Source of the DNA: Amycolatopsis rifamycinica
GTDB lineage: Bacteria > Actinomycetota > Actinomycetes > Mycobacteriales > Pseudonocardiaceae
Length of the DNA: 58,852 bases
Direction: 5' to 3'
Assembly: GCF_000695625.1 (NCBI RefSeq)
Contig: NZ_JMQI01000013.1
Span: 1-58,852 of the forward strand
A program made the position numbers and the translations under genes. The notes under the pieces are model-generated. The model had not been told where the DNA came from. It searched no databases and was given only the letters and a program-made list of their open reading frames with translations. The first letter of the stretch is position 1, and each line of letters opens with the position of its first letter. Positions 22,523-30,528 of this stretch are shown here, piece after piece.

Positions 22523-23134
22523 TCAGCTCTGAGACCGCACGTTTTCCCGCGCCTGCTGGGCGCGATCGGTGACGTCGCCGGTCGCGGACTGCGCTTCGTC
22601 CTTGACCGTGGACGCCGCGTCGGCGGCTTCCGACTTCACCGACTCGGCCGCCTGCTGCACGGGCTCGCGCAGGTTCTCCTTCAGTTCCTCGGCCGCGTGC
22701 TGGGCCACCGGGGCCACGTGCTCGCGGGCGAGGTCGGTGGCCTGCCCGGCGAGCCGGCGCTCCGGCTCGCTCGCCGGCAGCAGGGACGACACGAGCCAGC
22801 CGGCGCCGAAGGCGATCAGGCCGGCGGCCAGCGGGTTGCCCTGCGTGCCGCGCTTGATCGACTGCGGGGCCTCGCTGACGGCGTCGGCGGCGGAGCTCAT
22901 CTTGTCCTGGGCGTTCGACGCGACCGAGCCCACCTTGTCACCCGCCGTCGACGCGTGATCGGACGCGGTGCCCATGACGCGATCCCGCGCGTTGCCCACC
23001 GCCGTGCGCATCCGGCCGATGCGGCGTTCGACGATCCGGCCCGGGGTCACCTTCTCGGTGAGGGCGTTCACGTCGGTGCTGAGATTGCGTTGCGTGCCTT
23101 CGATTTCGCGGCGGATCCGCTCCGGCTCGGTCAT
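22523..23134 (-). CDS. DUF3618 membrane protein
   Basis: A 203-residue protein. The N-terminus (PERIRREIEGTQRNLSTDVNALTEKV) is the DUF3618 motif. A single transmembrane segment (NPLAAGLIAFGAGWLVSSLL) lies near residue 100-120. It is flanked by long Ala/Glu/Lys/Gln-rich amphipathic stretches (HAAEELKENLREPVQQAAES) that resemble apolipoprotein or LEA-like helices. Its ATG overlaps the stop of the holin-like gene (ATGA). It is third in a coupled operon with a SigF-like promoter, so a cell-envelope stress role is inferred. The biochemical function of the family is not established. Confidence 0.85.
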   Translation of the reverse strand: MTEPERIRREIEGTQRNLSTDVNALTEKVTPGRIVERRIGRMRTAVGNARDRVMGTASDHASTAGDKVGSVASNAQDKMSSAADAVSEAPQSIKRGTQGNPLAAGLIAFGAGWLVSSLLPASEPERRLAGQATDLAREHVAPVAQHAAEELKENLREPVQQAAESVKSEAADAASTVKDEAQSATGDVTDRAQQARENVRSQS

Positions 23135-23562
23135 GGTCGTTCGCCTTTCAGTGCGTCGGGGACCTGTTGCAGGGTCTCGACGGTGCGTTCGGGTTTCGGG
23201 TTGATCCGGCGGACCTCACGCCGCCCGGTCGCGTAGAGCACGGCGCCGGCGATCACCCACACGACCGCGACGATGAGGGCCGCCCAGCCCGCGTCCATCA
23301 CGTTCGCCAAGCCCTGCCACAGGGCGATGGAGAGGAACAGCACGACCATGTAGCCGGCGAACCCGGCCCCGCCGAGCATGCCCGCGCCCTTCGCGGCCTT
23401 GCCCGCCTCGGCCTTCACTTCGGCCTTCGCCAGCTCCACTTCCTGCCGCACCAGGGTGGAGAGGTCCTTCATCACGTTGGACAGCAGCTCGCCGACCGAA
23501 TTGTCGGCGACGTCGACGGGTTCCCCGGCGCGAGGCACGGGCCCGGGTGCCTGGGTCATCAC
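23131..23562 (-). CDS. Phage-holin-family (Act_holin/DUF1469) membrane protein
   Basis: A 143-residue membrane protein. A cytosolic N-terminal helix (LVRQEVELAKAEVKAEAGKAAKGAG) is followed by two hydrophobic segments (AGYMVVLFLSIALWQGL and AALIVAVVWVIAGAVLY), the pattern of the actinobacterial holin-X/DUF1469 family. Despite the name, no phage genes are nearby. The GTG at 23562 overlaps the preceding stop by 4 bp; an ATG at 23559 (TGATG) is equally possible. It sits between the Pro-rich anchored protein and DUF3618, a common actinomycete trio that probably acts together at the membrane. Confidence 0.85.
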   Translation of the reverse strand: MMTQAPGPVPRAGEPVDVADNSVGELLSNVMKDLSTLVRQEVELAKAEVKAEAGKAAKGAGMLGGAGFAGYMVVLFLSIALWQGLANVMDAGWAALIVAVVWVIAGAVLYATGRREVRRINPKPERTVETLQQVPDALKGERP

Positions 23563-24362
23563 GGCACCTGCCCCGGCGCGGAGAAGCGGGGGCTCGGCTG
23601 CGGAAGGGCGTCCGGCGCCTGGGGAGCGTTGTACCCGCCCGGAGCCCCGGCCGGACGGCTCGGCTGCGGCAGGCCTTCGGTGGGCTGGGGAGCGTTGTAC
23701 CCGCCGGGGGCCGCGTAGCCCGGCTGCGGGATGCCCAGCTCAGGCGTCGCGTACCCGGCGTCGGGCTGCGGCACCGCCGGAGTCGCGGCCGGCCCGGCGT
23801 GCGGCTGCGGTGCGCCCGCGTGGCCGTTCGAGGAGCTTTCTTCCTTGTGCTGCGCGACAACGCCCCGGGTGAGCCGCCCGACGAGGGCCCCGGCGACGGC
23901 CGCGCCGACCAGGAACGTGCCGGGGCGGCGGCGGGCGAAGCGCCGCACCTCGTCCAGGAGGTCACCGGGTTCGCGGTGCTCGAGCCAGTCGGCGACCGTG
24001 CGCGTCCGGTCGGACACCTGGCGCGCGACGTCGCCGGCGAGGCCGGGGGAGTCGGTCTGCTCCGCCATCCGCTCCAGCTGACCGGCCAGCTGGTGGAGGC
24101 TTTCGGCCGCCTTCCGCTGGCCGTCCCGCGCCTGCGACTGCAGCTGCTCCCGGCCCTCGCGGAGCAGGTCGCGGGCTTCCTGCTGGGCGTGCGCCGCCAC
24201 GTGCTTCGCTTGGTCCGCCGCCGTTTGCGCGACTTCACCACCCCGGTCGGCGGCGGTCGAGGCCACCTCGCGGGCTTCGTCCTTGGCGGTTTCCGGCTTC
24301 GACGGCGATCCGCTGCCGTACTGCTGCTGCGGCGGTGACTGACCGCCGGGTCCCTGCGTCAT
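23559..24362 (-). CDS. Helical membrane-associated protein with Pro/Gln/Gly-rich tail
   Basis: A 267-residue protein, first in the operon. Residues 1-130 are charged and Ala/Gln-rich (EVASTAADRGGEVAQTAADQ, RDLLREGREQLQSQARDGQR), predicted long amphipathic helices. RRRPGTFLVGAAVAGALVGRLT near 150-170 is a single hydrophobic anchor. The C-terminal 100 residues contain imperfect repeats of PGGYNAPQP and LPQPS, a disordered tail. The ATG at 24362 has GGAGG 5 nt upstream. Its promoter fits SigB/SigF-type recognition, and a 16-bp palindrome lies in the leader. Function unknown; a membrane-shaping or stress role is inferred from composition and neighbours. Confidence 0.8.
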   Translation of the reverse strand: MTQGPGGQSPPQQQYGSGSPSKPETAKDEAREVASTAADRGGEVAQTAADQAKHVAAHAQQEARDLLREGREQLQSQARDGQRKAAESLHQLAGQLERMAEQTDSPGLAGDVARQVSDRTRTVADWLEHREPGDLLDEVRRFARRRPGTFLVGAAVAGALVGRLTRGVVAQHKEESSSNGHAGAPQPHAGPAATPAVPQPDAGYATPELGIPQPGYAAPGGYNAPQPTEGLPQPSRPAGAPGGYNAPQAPDALPQPSPRFSAPGQVP

Positions 24363-24404
24363 CTCGACCTCCTGCGGGAGAGGCACTTCCGCGCCTTCGT
24401 GGTG

Positions 24405-24420
24405 CCGATGGATCCATCGG
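24405..24420. promoter_or_regulatory. 16-bp palindrome in operon leader
   Basis: CCGATGGATCCATCGG is a perfect palindrome between the predicted transcription start and the ribosome-binding site of the holin-like operon. It could be an operator or a leader hairpin. Confidence 0.4.
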
Positions 24421-24437
24421 CCTGGTAGGGCGGCTGG

Positions 24438-24462
24438 CTACCCGGGTGGCCGGGGGATAAAC
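24438..24462 (-). promoter_or_regulatory. SigB/SigF-type stress promoter candidate
   Basis: On the minus strand GTTT (24462-24459), a 15-nt spacer and GGGTAG (24443-24438) match the general-stress sigma consensus. The element is 76 nt upstream of the operon's first ATG. Confidence 0.65.
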
Positions 24463-24492
24463 CGGTGCCCGGCCGAGGTGCCACCCCGGGAA

Positions 24493-24535
24493 CGCGACCG
24501 CCCCCGCCGTCGGAGGCACGGCGGGGGCGGTCGCG
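24493..24535 (-). terminator. Strong terminator of the SRPBCC gene
   Basis: Perfect 18-bp arms with a 7-nt loop lie 12 nt past the stop codon of the SRPBCC gene. Confidence 0.75.
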
Positions 24536-24546
24536 GCAACGGGTCG

Positions 24547-25011
24547 TCAGCTCCCCGGACGGGCGACGTCGCCGCGCCAGGCGCCGGTCTCGTGGCCGCC
24601 GCGTTCCTCGATGAAGGTCTTGAAGCGGCCGAGGTCGCCCTTGACGCGGCGGTCGAGGATGCCGAGCTTGTCGGCGACGTTCTCGACGAAGCCGTCCGGG
24701 TCGATGTCGAGCTGGGCGGTGACCCGGGTGTGCCGGTCGTCGAGGCGGTGGAACGTCACGACACCCGCGTGGTTCGGGCCGGAGTCGGACTTCCAGGCGA
24801 CGCGCTCGTCCGGGTGCTGCTCGGTGATCGTCGCGTCGAACTCCCGGGTCTGCCCGCCGACGCTGATCTTCCAGTGGGTGTGCGTGTCGTCGAGCTGCCG
24901 GATCTCGTCGACGCCCTCCATGAACTGCGGGAAGGACTCGAACTGCGTCCACTGGTTGTAGGCGGTGGTCACGTCGGTCTCGACGTCGACGGACTCGGTG
25001 ACGGTGCTCAT
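24547..25011 (-). CDS. SRPBCC (START/polyketide cyclase-like) protein
   Basis: A 154-residue protein of the SRPBCC ligand-binding fold, COG5637-like. Typical elements are VTESVDVETDVTTAYNQW at the start, FESFPQFMEGVDEI, and a central HTHWKISVGGQTREFDATI strand pair. The long C-terminal helix is LGRFKTFIEERG. The ATG at 25011 is chosen because AAAGGAA lies about 9 nt upstream; an upstream in-frame ATG would add 13 poorly supported residues. It is monocistronic, with its own SigF-like promoter and terminator, so it probably belongs to the stress response. The ligand is unknown. Confidence 0.85.
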   Translation of the reverse strand: MSTVTESVDVETDVTTAYNQWTQFESFPQFMEGVDEIRQLDDTHTHWKISVGGQTREFDATITEQHPDERVAWKSDSGPNHAGVVTFHRLDDRHTRVTAQLDIDPDGFVENVADKLGILDRRVKGDLGRFKTFIEERGGHETGAWRGDVARPGS

Positions 25012-25053
25012 CAGAAGCCGTTCCTTTCTTCGGTCGGGATCGTCCCGCATCGA

Positions 25054-25079
25054 TTACCCCGGCAAATCGATGACAAAAC
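25054..25079 (-). promoter_or_regulatory. SigB/SigF-type stress promoter candidate
   Basis: On the minus strand GTTT (25079-25076), a 16-nt spacer and GGGTAA (25059-25054) lie 43 nt before the SRPBCC start codon. Confidence 0.65.
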
Positions 25080-25122
25080 GATGCAACCCCTCTAGGGTCT
25101 ACAGCGACGGAAGGGAGCACCC

Positions 25123-25503
25123 GTGACCGATGCAGGGACGCCCGCGCTGACGGTGCAGGTCCGCACCGTGCCCGAAGCCGTCGTCGTCGCGGCGGCCGGC
25201 GACCTGGACCTCGACACCGCGCCCGTGCTGCGCGCGCGGGCCAGGGCCGCGCTGACCGGCCGGCCGGGCGCGCTCATCGTGGACCTGGGCGCGATCACCT
25301 TCTGCGGCTCGGCGGGGCTGCAGGTCATCGCCGAGCTCGTCGCCGAGTCCACGGCCACCGAGCTGCCGTTCGCGGTCGTCACCGACCAGCGCCCGGTGTT
25401 GCGCGCGCTGCGGCTCACCCGGCTGGACACCACGCTCGCGCTGCACCCCACGGTGGACGGCGCCCGCGCGTGGCTCCGGCGGCGGCCCGCGGCACCGGGG
25501 TGA
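25123..25503 (+). CDS. STAS-domain anti-sigma factor antagonist
   Basis: A 126-residue single STAS domain of the SpoIIAA/RsbV type. The phosphorylatable serine region appears as VDLGAITFCGSAGLQ near residue 60. It is preceded by the AAAGDLDLDTAPVL strand and helix and followed by the VTDQRPVLRALRLTRLD segment. Such proteins bind anti-sigma kinases when unphosphorylated and so release a stress sigma factor. The GTG follows AAGGGAG. It is divergent from the SRPBCC gene and adjacent to SigF-like promoters, which fits a stress-signalling role. The partner kinase is not in the window. Confidence 0.9.
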   Translation: MTDAGTPALTVQVRTVPEAVVVAAAGDLDLDTAPVLRARARAALTGRPGALIVDLGAITFCGSAGLQVIAELVAESTATELPFAVVTDQRPVLRALRLTRLDTTLALHPTVDGARAWLRRRPAAPG

Positions 25504-25544
25504 CGGCGGGTTAGGGCCGGCCCGGTCGCGGGTAATCCCCCGCC

Positions 25545-26354
25545 ATGGAAGCGGAGGCGCTACTGCAGAGCCTGACCCGCGTCGTGACCGAGCTGGACGG
25601 CACGGGCATCCGGTTCGCCGTCGCCGGCGGCCTGGCCGTGTATGCCCGGGGCGGACCACCGTCGGACCACGACGTCGACCTGTTCCTCAAACCCGGCGAC
25701 GCGGAGCGGGCCGCGGAGGTGCTCACCGCCGCGGGCCTGCGTCGCGTGCACCCGCCGGAAGACTGGCTGACGAAGGTCTACGACGGCGACATCCTCGTGG
25801 ACCTCATCCACGGCCCCAACCACCGCCCGGTCACCGACGAACTCCTCGACCGGGCCGCGCTGATGCGGATCGGGTCCACCGCGGCGCCGGTCGTCTCCGG
25901 CACCGACCTGCTCGTGGACAAGCTGCTCGTGCTCAGCGCGCACCGGTGCGACTTCGCGCCGCTGCTGCGGATCGCCCGCGACCTGCGCGAGCAGGTCGAC
26001 TGGACCGACGTCGCCGTGCAGGTGTCGGCGTCCCCGTACGCCCGGGCGTTCCTGGCGCTGCTCGGCGACCTGGCCGTGATCGACCCGAAGGAGGCACTCG
26101 TGCCCGAACCACCGCAGTACCTCGTCGCCCGGCTCAGCCGGGCACTGGCCGAAGACCCCCGGACCGCCGAGCTCGGCGTGCACGTGACCGTGCGGGGCGA
26201 GCACGTCCACCTGACCGGCGAAGTCACCTGTCCCGCGCGCAAGGCGGAGGTGGACGCCGTCGTCGGCGAATACCTGACCGGGGAGCTGGTGCACAACGAC
26301 GTCCGGGTCGCCGACGTCCGTGAACCGGCGAGCGCGGAGGAGATCGGCCGATGA
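25545..26354 (+). CDS. Nucleotidyltransferase-like domain fused to a BON domain
   Basis: A 269-residue two-part protein. Residues 1-170 resemble minimal nucleotidyltransferase (MNT/AbiEii-like) folds: VAGGLAVYARGG and SDHDVDLFL give the GG and DxD-type active-site residues, followed by ILVDLIHG with a third acidic position. Residues about 185-262 look like a BON domain (ARLSRALAEDPRTAELGVHV, GEHVHLTGEVTCPARKAEV), normally a membrane or ligand-binding module. The ATG lies about 40 nt after the STAS stop. The stop overlaps the phosphoesterase start by 4 bp, so the two products probably work together. The function of the fusion is unknown to me. Confidence 0.75.
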   Translation: MEAEALLQSLTRVVTELDGTGIRFAVAGGLAVYARGGPPSDHDVDLFLKPGDAERAAEVLTAAGLRRVHPPEDWLTKVYDGDILVDLIHGPNHRPVTDELLDRAALMRIGSTAAPVVSGTDLLVDKLLVLSAHRCDFAPLLRIARDLREQVDWTDVAVQVSASPYARAFLALLGDLAVIDPKEALVPEPPQYLVARLSRALAEDPRTAELGVHVTVRGEHVHLTGEVTCPARKAEVDAVVGEYLTGELVHNDVRVADVREPASAEEIGR

Positions 26355-27082
26355 GGATCGCCGCGGTCGGGGACGTGCACCTGGGCGAGGACTCCCGCGG
26401 CCTGCTCCGGCCCGCCCTGGACCACCTCGCGGGCACCGCCGACGTCCTGCTGCTGGCCGGGGACCTGACCCGGCACGGGACCATCGAGGAAGCCCGCGTG
26501 GTGGCCGACGAGCTCGCCGGCCTCGGCGTGCCGATCGCCGCGGTCCTCGGCAACCACGACCACCACAGCGACTCCGGCGAGATGATTTCGAACCTGCTCC
26601 GGGAGACGGGTGTCGACGTGCTGGAAGGCGACGCGGTCCGGTACGACCTGCCGGACGGCTCCCTCGGCGTCGCGGGGGTCAAGGGCTTCGGCGGCGGGTT
26701 CGCCGGCAAGTGCGCCAGCCGGTTCGGCGAGCGCGAGATGAAGGACTTCGTCGAGACCACGATGGCGTCGGCGGATTCGTTGCGCAAAGCGTTGCAAACC
26801 CTCGACACGGACGTCGTCGTCGCGCTGACGCACTACGCGCCGATCCCCGGCACCCTGCACGGCGAGCCGCCCGAGATCCACCCGTTCCTCGGGTCGTACC
26901 TGCTGTGCGAGCCGATCGACGAGGCAGCGGCGGACCTCGCGCTGCACGGCCACGCCCACTTCGGCTCCGAGCAGGGCGTGACCCCCGGCGGCGTGCGCGT
27001 GCGGAACGTGGCGCAGCCGGTGATCCGCAAGGCCTACGCGCTCTACGAACTGCACCCGGCGGAGCTGTCCACGCACCGCTGA
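26351..27082 (+). CDS. Calcineurin-like metallophosphoesterase
   Basis: A 243-residue cytosolic phosphoesterase with the full metal-binding set: GDVHLG (DxH) at 7, LAGDLTRHG at 36, LGNHDHH (GNHD) at 67, LTHYAP (H) near 159 and LHGHAHFG (GHxH) near 199. The ATG overlaps the previous stop (ATGA), coupling it to the nucleotidyltransferase-BON protein. One possibility, inferred only from adjacency, is that the pair adds and removes a nucleotidyl or phosphoryl group on a common target. A general phosphodiesterase is the conservative call. Confidence 0.88.
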   Translation: MRIAAVGDVHLGEDSRGLLRPALDHLAGTADVLLLAGDLTRHGTIEEARVVADELAGLGVPIAAVLGNHDHHSDSGEMISNLLRETGVDVLEGDAVRYDLPDGSLGVAGVKGFGGGFAGKCASRFGEREMKDFVETTMASADSLRKALQTLDTDVVVALTHYAPIPGTLHGEPPEIHPFLGSYLLCEPIDEAAADLALHGHAHFGSEQGVTPGGVRVRNVAQPVIRKAYALYELHPAELSTHR

Positions 27083-27092
27083 CGAGTCCCCT

Positions 27093-27134
27093 CGTGAGGG
27101 GTGAGGCCGGTTAGAACCGGCCTCACCCCTCACG
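27093..27134. terminator. Bidirectional terminator with 20-bp perfect stem
   Basis: Two perfect 20-bp arms are separated by only AG, between the convergent phosphoesterase and AfsR-type genes. The arms contain GTGAGGGGTGAGGCCGG. It is the longest perfect stem in the window. Confidence 0.85.
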
Positions 27135-27152
27135 ACCAGCTGCGGCAGAGGG

Positions 27153-30100
27153 TCAGCCGGCGGCCAGCAGGGTGCGTACTGCGGCCAGTACCGGGCGCTC
27201 GCCTGCCGCGGACAGGATCGCCTCGGCCGTGCGCCAGCACTCGCGGGCCGCGGCGGGGCCGGTCAGGCTCGATCGCGCCTGGCCGAGCACCACGAAGGCG
27301 TACGCCTGGCCCAGCCGGTGCCCGGTGGCCCGGAAGCCCGCGATCGCCCGCAGGGCCAGGGTTTCCGCGGTGCCCGGGTCGCCCGCGCCGACCGACGTCC
27401 ACGCCAGGCTGGTCCGGGCCTGCTCGGCCAGCAGGCGGAACCCGCCCTCTTCGGCGTCACGCAACGCGGTTGTGGCGTGCGTGACCGCGCCGTCGGTATC
27501 CACAGTGGACAGACCGATCAGGGTGGCGATCCGGCCGCGCAGGTAGCCGATCTTCTCCGCCAGCCGGTGGGCTTCGGCGTACTCCGCCAGCGCCGCGGCC
27601 GGCTCGCCCGCTTGGCGGTGGAGGTCGCCGAGCGCGCCGAGCGCGTCCACCTCGAACCGCTGGTTGCCCGCCTCGCGGGCCACTGTCACCGCCCGCCGCG
27701 CCGCGGGCCACGCCCGCTCGAGGTCGCCGGTCACCCGGTGGACCGCGGCCAGCCGGACCAGCGCGTCGGCCTCGTCGTCGCGCGAACCGAGCTCCCGCAA
27801 CGCTTCCAGCGCCTCGGTCAGCACGGCCCCGGCGCGGGCGAGGTCGCCCGACACGCGGTAGCCGTAGCCGAGGTTGCACTGCGCGATCGCCGCCGCGTGC
27901 GGTGAGCCGAGCCGGCGGCAGAGCTCGAGCGCGCGCTCGTTGTGCTCGATGCCGTCGGCGAGCCGACCGTGTTCGATGAGCACGGCACCCAGGTTGATCA
28001 GCCCGTTCGCCGCCCGGATCGACGCCCCGCTGCGCAGCGTGCCCGCCAGCGCCGCGGTGAAGTGCTCGATCGCCCGGTCGAGCCGGCCGAGGTCCAGGTG
28101 CACGACGCCGAGCGCGTGCAGGACCGAATCGGCGCCTTCGCGGGCTCCGGCGGCGCGGTAGGACGCCTGCGCGGCTTCGAGTTCCGCGAGCGCCGTCGCG
28201 TAGTCGCCGCGGCTCCAGGCCAGCGCGCCGAGGCTGTGCCGCATCGCGCCGGCCGCCCGCTCGTCCCCGGCCCGCCGCGCGGCGGCCAGCCCGGCGGTCG
28301 CCGCCGCCTGCCATTCGGCGTCGAGCCGGTGCGAGTGGTAGAAGCCGCGCAGCAGGTCGGCCGCCCGCCAGGCGAACGGCCCCTGCTCCCGCCCGGCGGT
28401 CCACCGGATCGCGGCGAGCACGTTGCCGTGCTCGGCCAGCAGCCACCGGCGGGCTTCGGCCGGTTCGACGGCTTCGCCGCCCTCGGGCGCGTCGGGCAGC
28501 CGTTGCAGGTCCGGGTAGAGGGCGGTCGCCGCGCCGGCCGCGGCCCGCAGGTAGTACCCGAAGAGCCGGTCGAGAGCGGCCGCCCGCTCGGCGGCCGGGA
28601 GCTCGTCGCGGGCCCGCCCGGCGGCGTACGCGCGGAGCAGGTCGTGCAGGCCGAACCGGTCACCGCCGCGGGGCTGCACCAGGTGGCTCGCGGCCAGTTC
28701 CCACAGCAGCCGGCCGGCCTGCGGCTCCGCCACTCCGGCCAGTGCCGCCGCGCCCGCCACGCCGACGTCGGCGCCGGGCACCAGCCCGAGCAGGCGGAAG
28801 AACCGGGCCGCCGCCGGGGAAACGGCGTCGAAGGACAGGTCGAAGGCCCGCCGGACGCCGAGCTGCTCGAGGTCGGGCCCGGCCAGTTCGGCGAGGTAGC
28901 CGCGCAGCGACCGGTCCGGCCAGAGCGAGAGGTTCGCCGCGACGATCCGCAGGGCCAGCGGCAGCCCGGCGCACAGCCGCACCAGCTCGCGCGCCGAGTC
29001 CTCCTCGGCCGCGACACGCTCGTCCCCGACGACCGAGGCCAGCAGGGCGAGGGAGTCGTCCGGCGGCAGCTCGGTCAGTTCCACCAGCCGGGTGTCCACG
29101 GTGGCGGCCAGGCCGCCGAGCCGGTCGCGGCTGGTGACCAGCACCGCGCAGCCCGGGCTCCCGGGCAGCAGCGCACGGACTTGGTCGGGCCCGGCCACGT
29201 TGTCCAGCACGATGAGCACCCGCCGGTCGGCGAGCACCGAGCGGTAGAGCGCGGCGGCGTCGGCGAGGTCGGTCGGCACCTGGCCGGGCCGGACGCCGAG
29301 CGCGTGCGAGAACCGGGTCAGCACCTCCAGCTGCGCGAGCGGCGGGACCGTCGAGTAGCCCTGGAGGTCGGCGAAGAGCTGGCCGTCCGGGAAGTGCCGC
29401 GCGGCGCGGTGCGCCCAGTGCACGGCCGCGGTCGTCTTGCCCACCCCGGCCGGCCCGACGAGCAGCGCGATCGGCGGGTTCGGGCCGGGGGCCCGGCCGG
29501 GGCCGACGGCCTCGTCCAAAGTGGACATGAACCCGGCCCGGCCGACGAGCGTGGCGACGTCGGGGGGCAGCTGCCGCGGCCGGAACTCCGGCTTCGCGAC
29601 GGCGGGCGGTTCCTCGGGTGCCTCGTCGGCCAGGACGGCCCCGTGGGCGCGCCGCAGCCGCTCGCCGGGACCGACCCCCAGCTCATCGGTGAACATCCGG
29701 TGCACTTCGCGGTAGGTCTCCAGTGCGTCGGCGCGGCGGCCCGAACGGTGCAGGGCCTCCAGGTACAACGCCCAGAACGCTTCCCGCCACGGGTGCTGCC
29801 GGGTCACCCGCGCCAGCTCGCCGGTGATCTCGCCCGGCCGGCCGAGCTCGAGGCAGACCTCGAAGTAGCGCTCCTGCGCCCGCAGCCGCTCTTCGGTGGG
29901 CTGGTCGACGTCCTCCCGGCTCAGCACCTCGGCGGGGATGTCGGCGAGCACCGGCCCGCGCCAGCAGGCGAGCGCGGCGGCGAGCAGTTCGCGTTCGGCG
30001 TCCGGGCGCGACTCGGCCCGCGCGGCGGCGGTGAGCTCGCGGAACCGCAGCAGGTCGTGCCGGTCGGGCCGCACGCGCAGCAGGTAGCCGGTCGGCTGCG

Positions 30101-30341
30101 TCTCGACGACGCCTTCGCCGAGCGCCCGCCGCAGCCGGACCGCGTGCACCTGGAGGCTCTTGCGGGCGGTCTCCGGCGGGTCCTCGCCCCACAGCAGTTC
30201 GGTGAGCCGCTCGAGCGACACCGTCGTGTTCGGCCGCATCAGCAACGCCGCCAGCAGGGCCCGCACCTTGGGCCCGGTGACCGGAACGGGCTCGCCGTCC
30301 CGCAGCACCCGCAACGTCCCCAGCACCCCGAAACTGAGCAC
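27153..30341 (-). CDS. AfsR/SARP-family transcriptional regulator with NB-ARC and TPR domains
   Basis: A 1062-residue regulator. Residues 1-95 form an OmpR-type winged-helix DNA-binding domain of the SARP type (LRVLRDGEPVPVTGPKVRALL, SLERLTELLWGEDPP, LQVHAVRLRRAL). Residues 100-245 are the bacterial transcriptional activation domain (FWALYLEALHRSGRRADALE). An NB-ARC ATPase follows, with Walker A GPAGVGKTT near 295 and Walker B RVLIVLDNV near 375. The C-terminal third (about 650-1050) is TPR-like repeats (ALGVVHLDLGRLDRAIEHF, NLGYGYRVSGDLARAG). AfsR-type proteins control antibiotic clusters. This one lies 9 kb from the NRPS genes and may or may not act on them. A short inverted repeat at 30359-30377 precedes the ATG. 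Confidence 0.93.
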   Translation of the reverse strand: MLSFGVLGTLRVLRDGEPVPVTGPKVRALLAALLMRPNTTVSLERLTELLWGEDPPETARKSLQVHAVRLRRALGEGVVETQPTGYLLRVRPDRHDLLRFRELTAAARAESRPDAERELLAAALACWRGPVLADIPAEVLSREDVDQPTEERLRAQERYFEVCLELGRPGEITGELARVTRQHPWREAFWALYLEALHRSGRRADALETYREVHRMFTDELGVGPGERLRRAHGAVLADEAPEEPPAVAKPEFRPRQLPPDVATLVGRAGFMSTLDEAVGPGRAPGPNPPIALLVGPAGVGKTTAAVHWAHRAARHFPDGQLFADLQGYSTVPPLAQLEVLTRFSHALGVRPGQVPTDLADAAALYRSVLADRRVLIVLDNVAGPDQVRALLPGSPGCAVLVTSRDRLGGLAATVDTRLVELTELPPDDSLALLASVVGDERVAAEEDSARELVRLCAGLPLALRIVAANLSLWPDRSLRGYLAELAGPDLEQLGVRRAFDLSFDAVSPAAARFFRLLGLVPGADVGVAGAAALAGVAEPQAGRLLWELAASHLVQPRGGDRFGLHDLLRAYAAGRARDELPAAERAAALDRLFGYYLRAAAGAATALYPDLQRLPDAPEGGEAVEPAEARRWLLAEHGNVLAAIRWTAGREQGPFAWRAADLLRGFYHSHRLDAEWQAAATAGLAAARRAGDERAAGAMRHSLGALAWSRGDYATALAELEAAQASYRAAGAREGADSVLHALGVVHLDLGRLDRAIEHFTAALAGTLRSGASIRAANGLINLGAVLIEHGRLADGIEHNERALELCRRLGSPHAAAIAQCNLGYGYRVSGDLARAGAVLTEALEALRELGSRDDEADALVRLAAVHRVTGDLERAWPAARRAVTVAREAGNQRFEVDALGALGDLHRQAGEPAAALAEYAEAHRLAEKIGYLRGRIATLIGLSTVDTDGAVTHATTALRDAEEGGFRLLAEQARTSLAWTSVGAGDPGTAETLALRAIAGFRATGHRLGQAYAFVVLGQARSSLTGPAAARECWRTAEAILSAAGERPVLAAVRTLLAAG
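27499..27509. repeat. TCCACWGTGGA palindromic word (copy 6)
   Basis: TCCACAGTGGA in the AfsR-type gene, minus strand reading Ser-Thr-Val-Asp. Confidence 0.6.
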
Positions 30342-30358
30342 TTTCCCGCACCCCCCGC

Positions 30359-30377
30359 TGACCGGACGAACCGGTCA
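30359..30377. promoter_or_regulatory. Inverted repeat upstream of the AfsR-type gene
   Basis: TGACCGG and CCGGTCA arms with a 5-nt spacer lie 18 nt before the start codon. It could be an operator for autoregulation or a leader hairpin. Confidence 0.35.
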
Positions 30378-30472
30378 TCCCGCCGTGAGGGTAGCGGAAT
30401 CGGTCACTTCGGCGGGACGGGCCGCACCACCGGCGGAGGCAGCTCGGCGCACGGCCGTCTCCGGGGGAAACG

Positions 30473-30504
30473 CCGCGGCCGGGGTTCGGGGTCCCCGGCC
30501 GCGG
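30473..30504 (-). terminator. Hairpin terminator of the small secreted protein gene
   Basis: Perfect 12-bp arms (CCGCGGCCGGGG) with an 8-nt loop lie 25 nt past the stop codon. Confidence 0.65.
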
Positions 30505-30528
30505 TGGTCCCCCCGCTCTCGGTGGGTG

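Noticed and set aside
23131..23562. Holin-family name suggesting a prophage
   Set aside because: No phage structural, integrase or lysis genes are near. The Act_holin/DUF1469 family is a normal chromosomal stress-operon member in actinomycetes.
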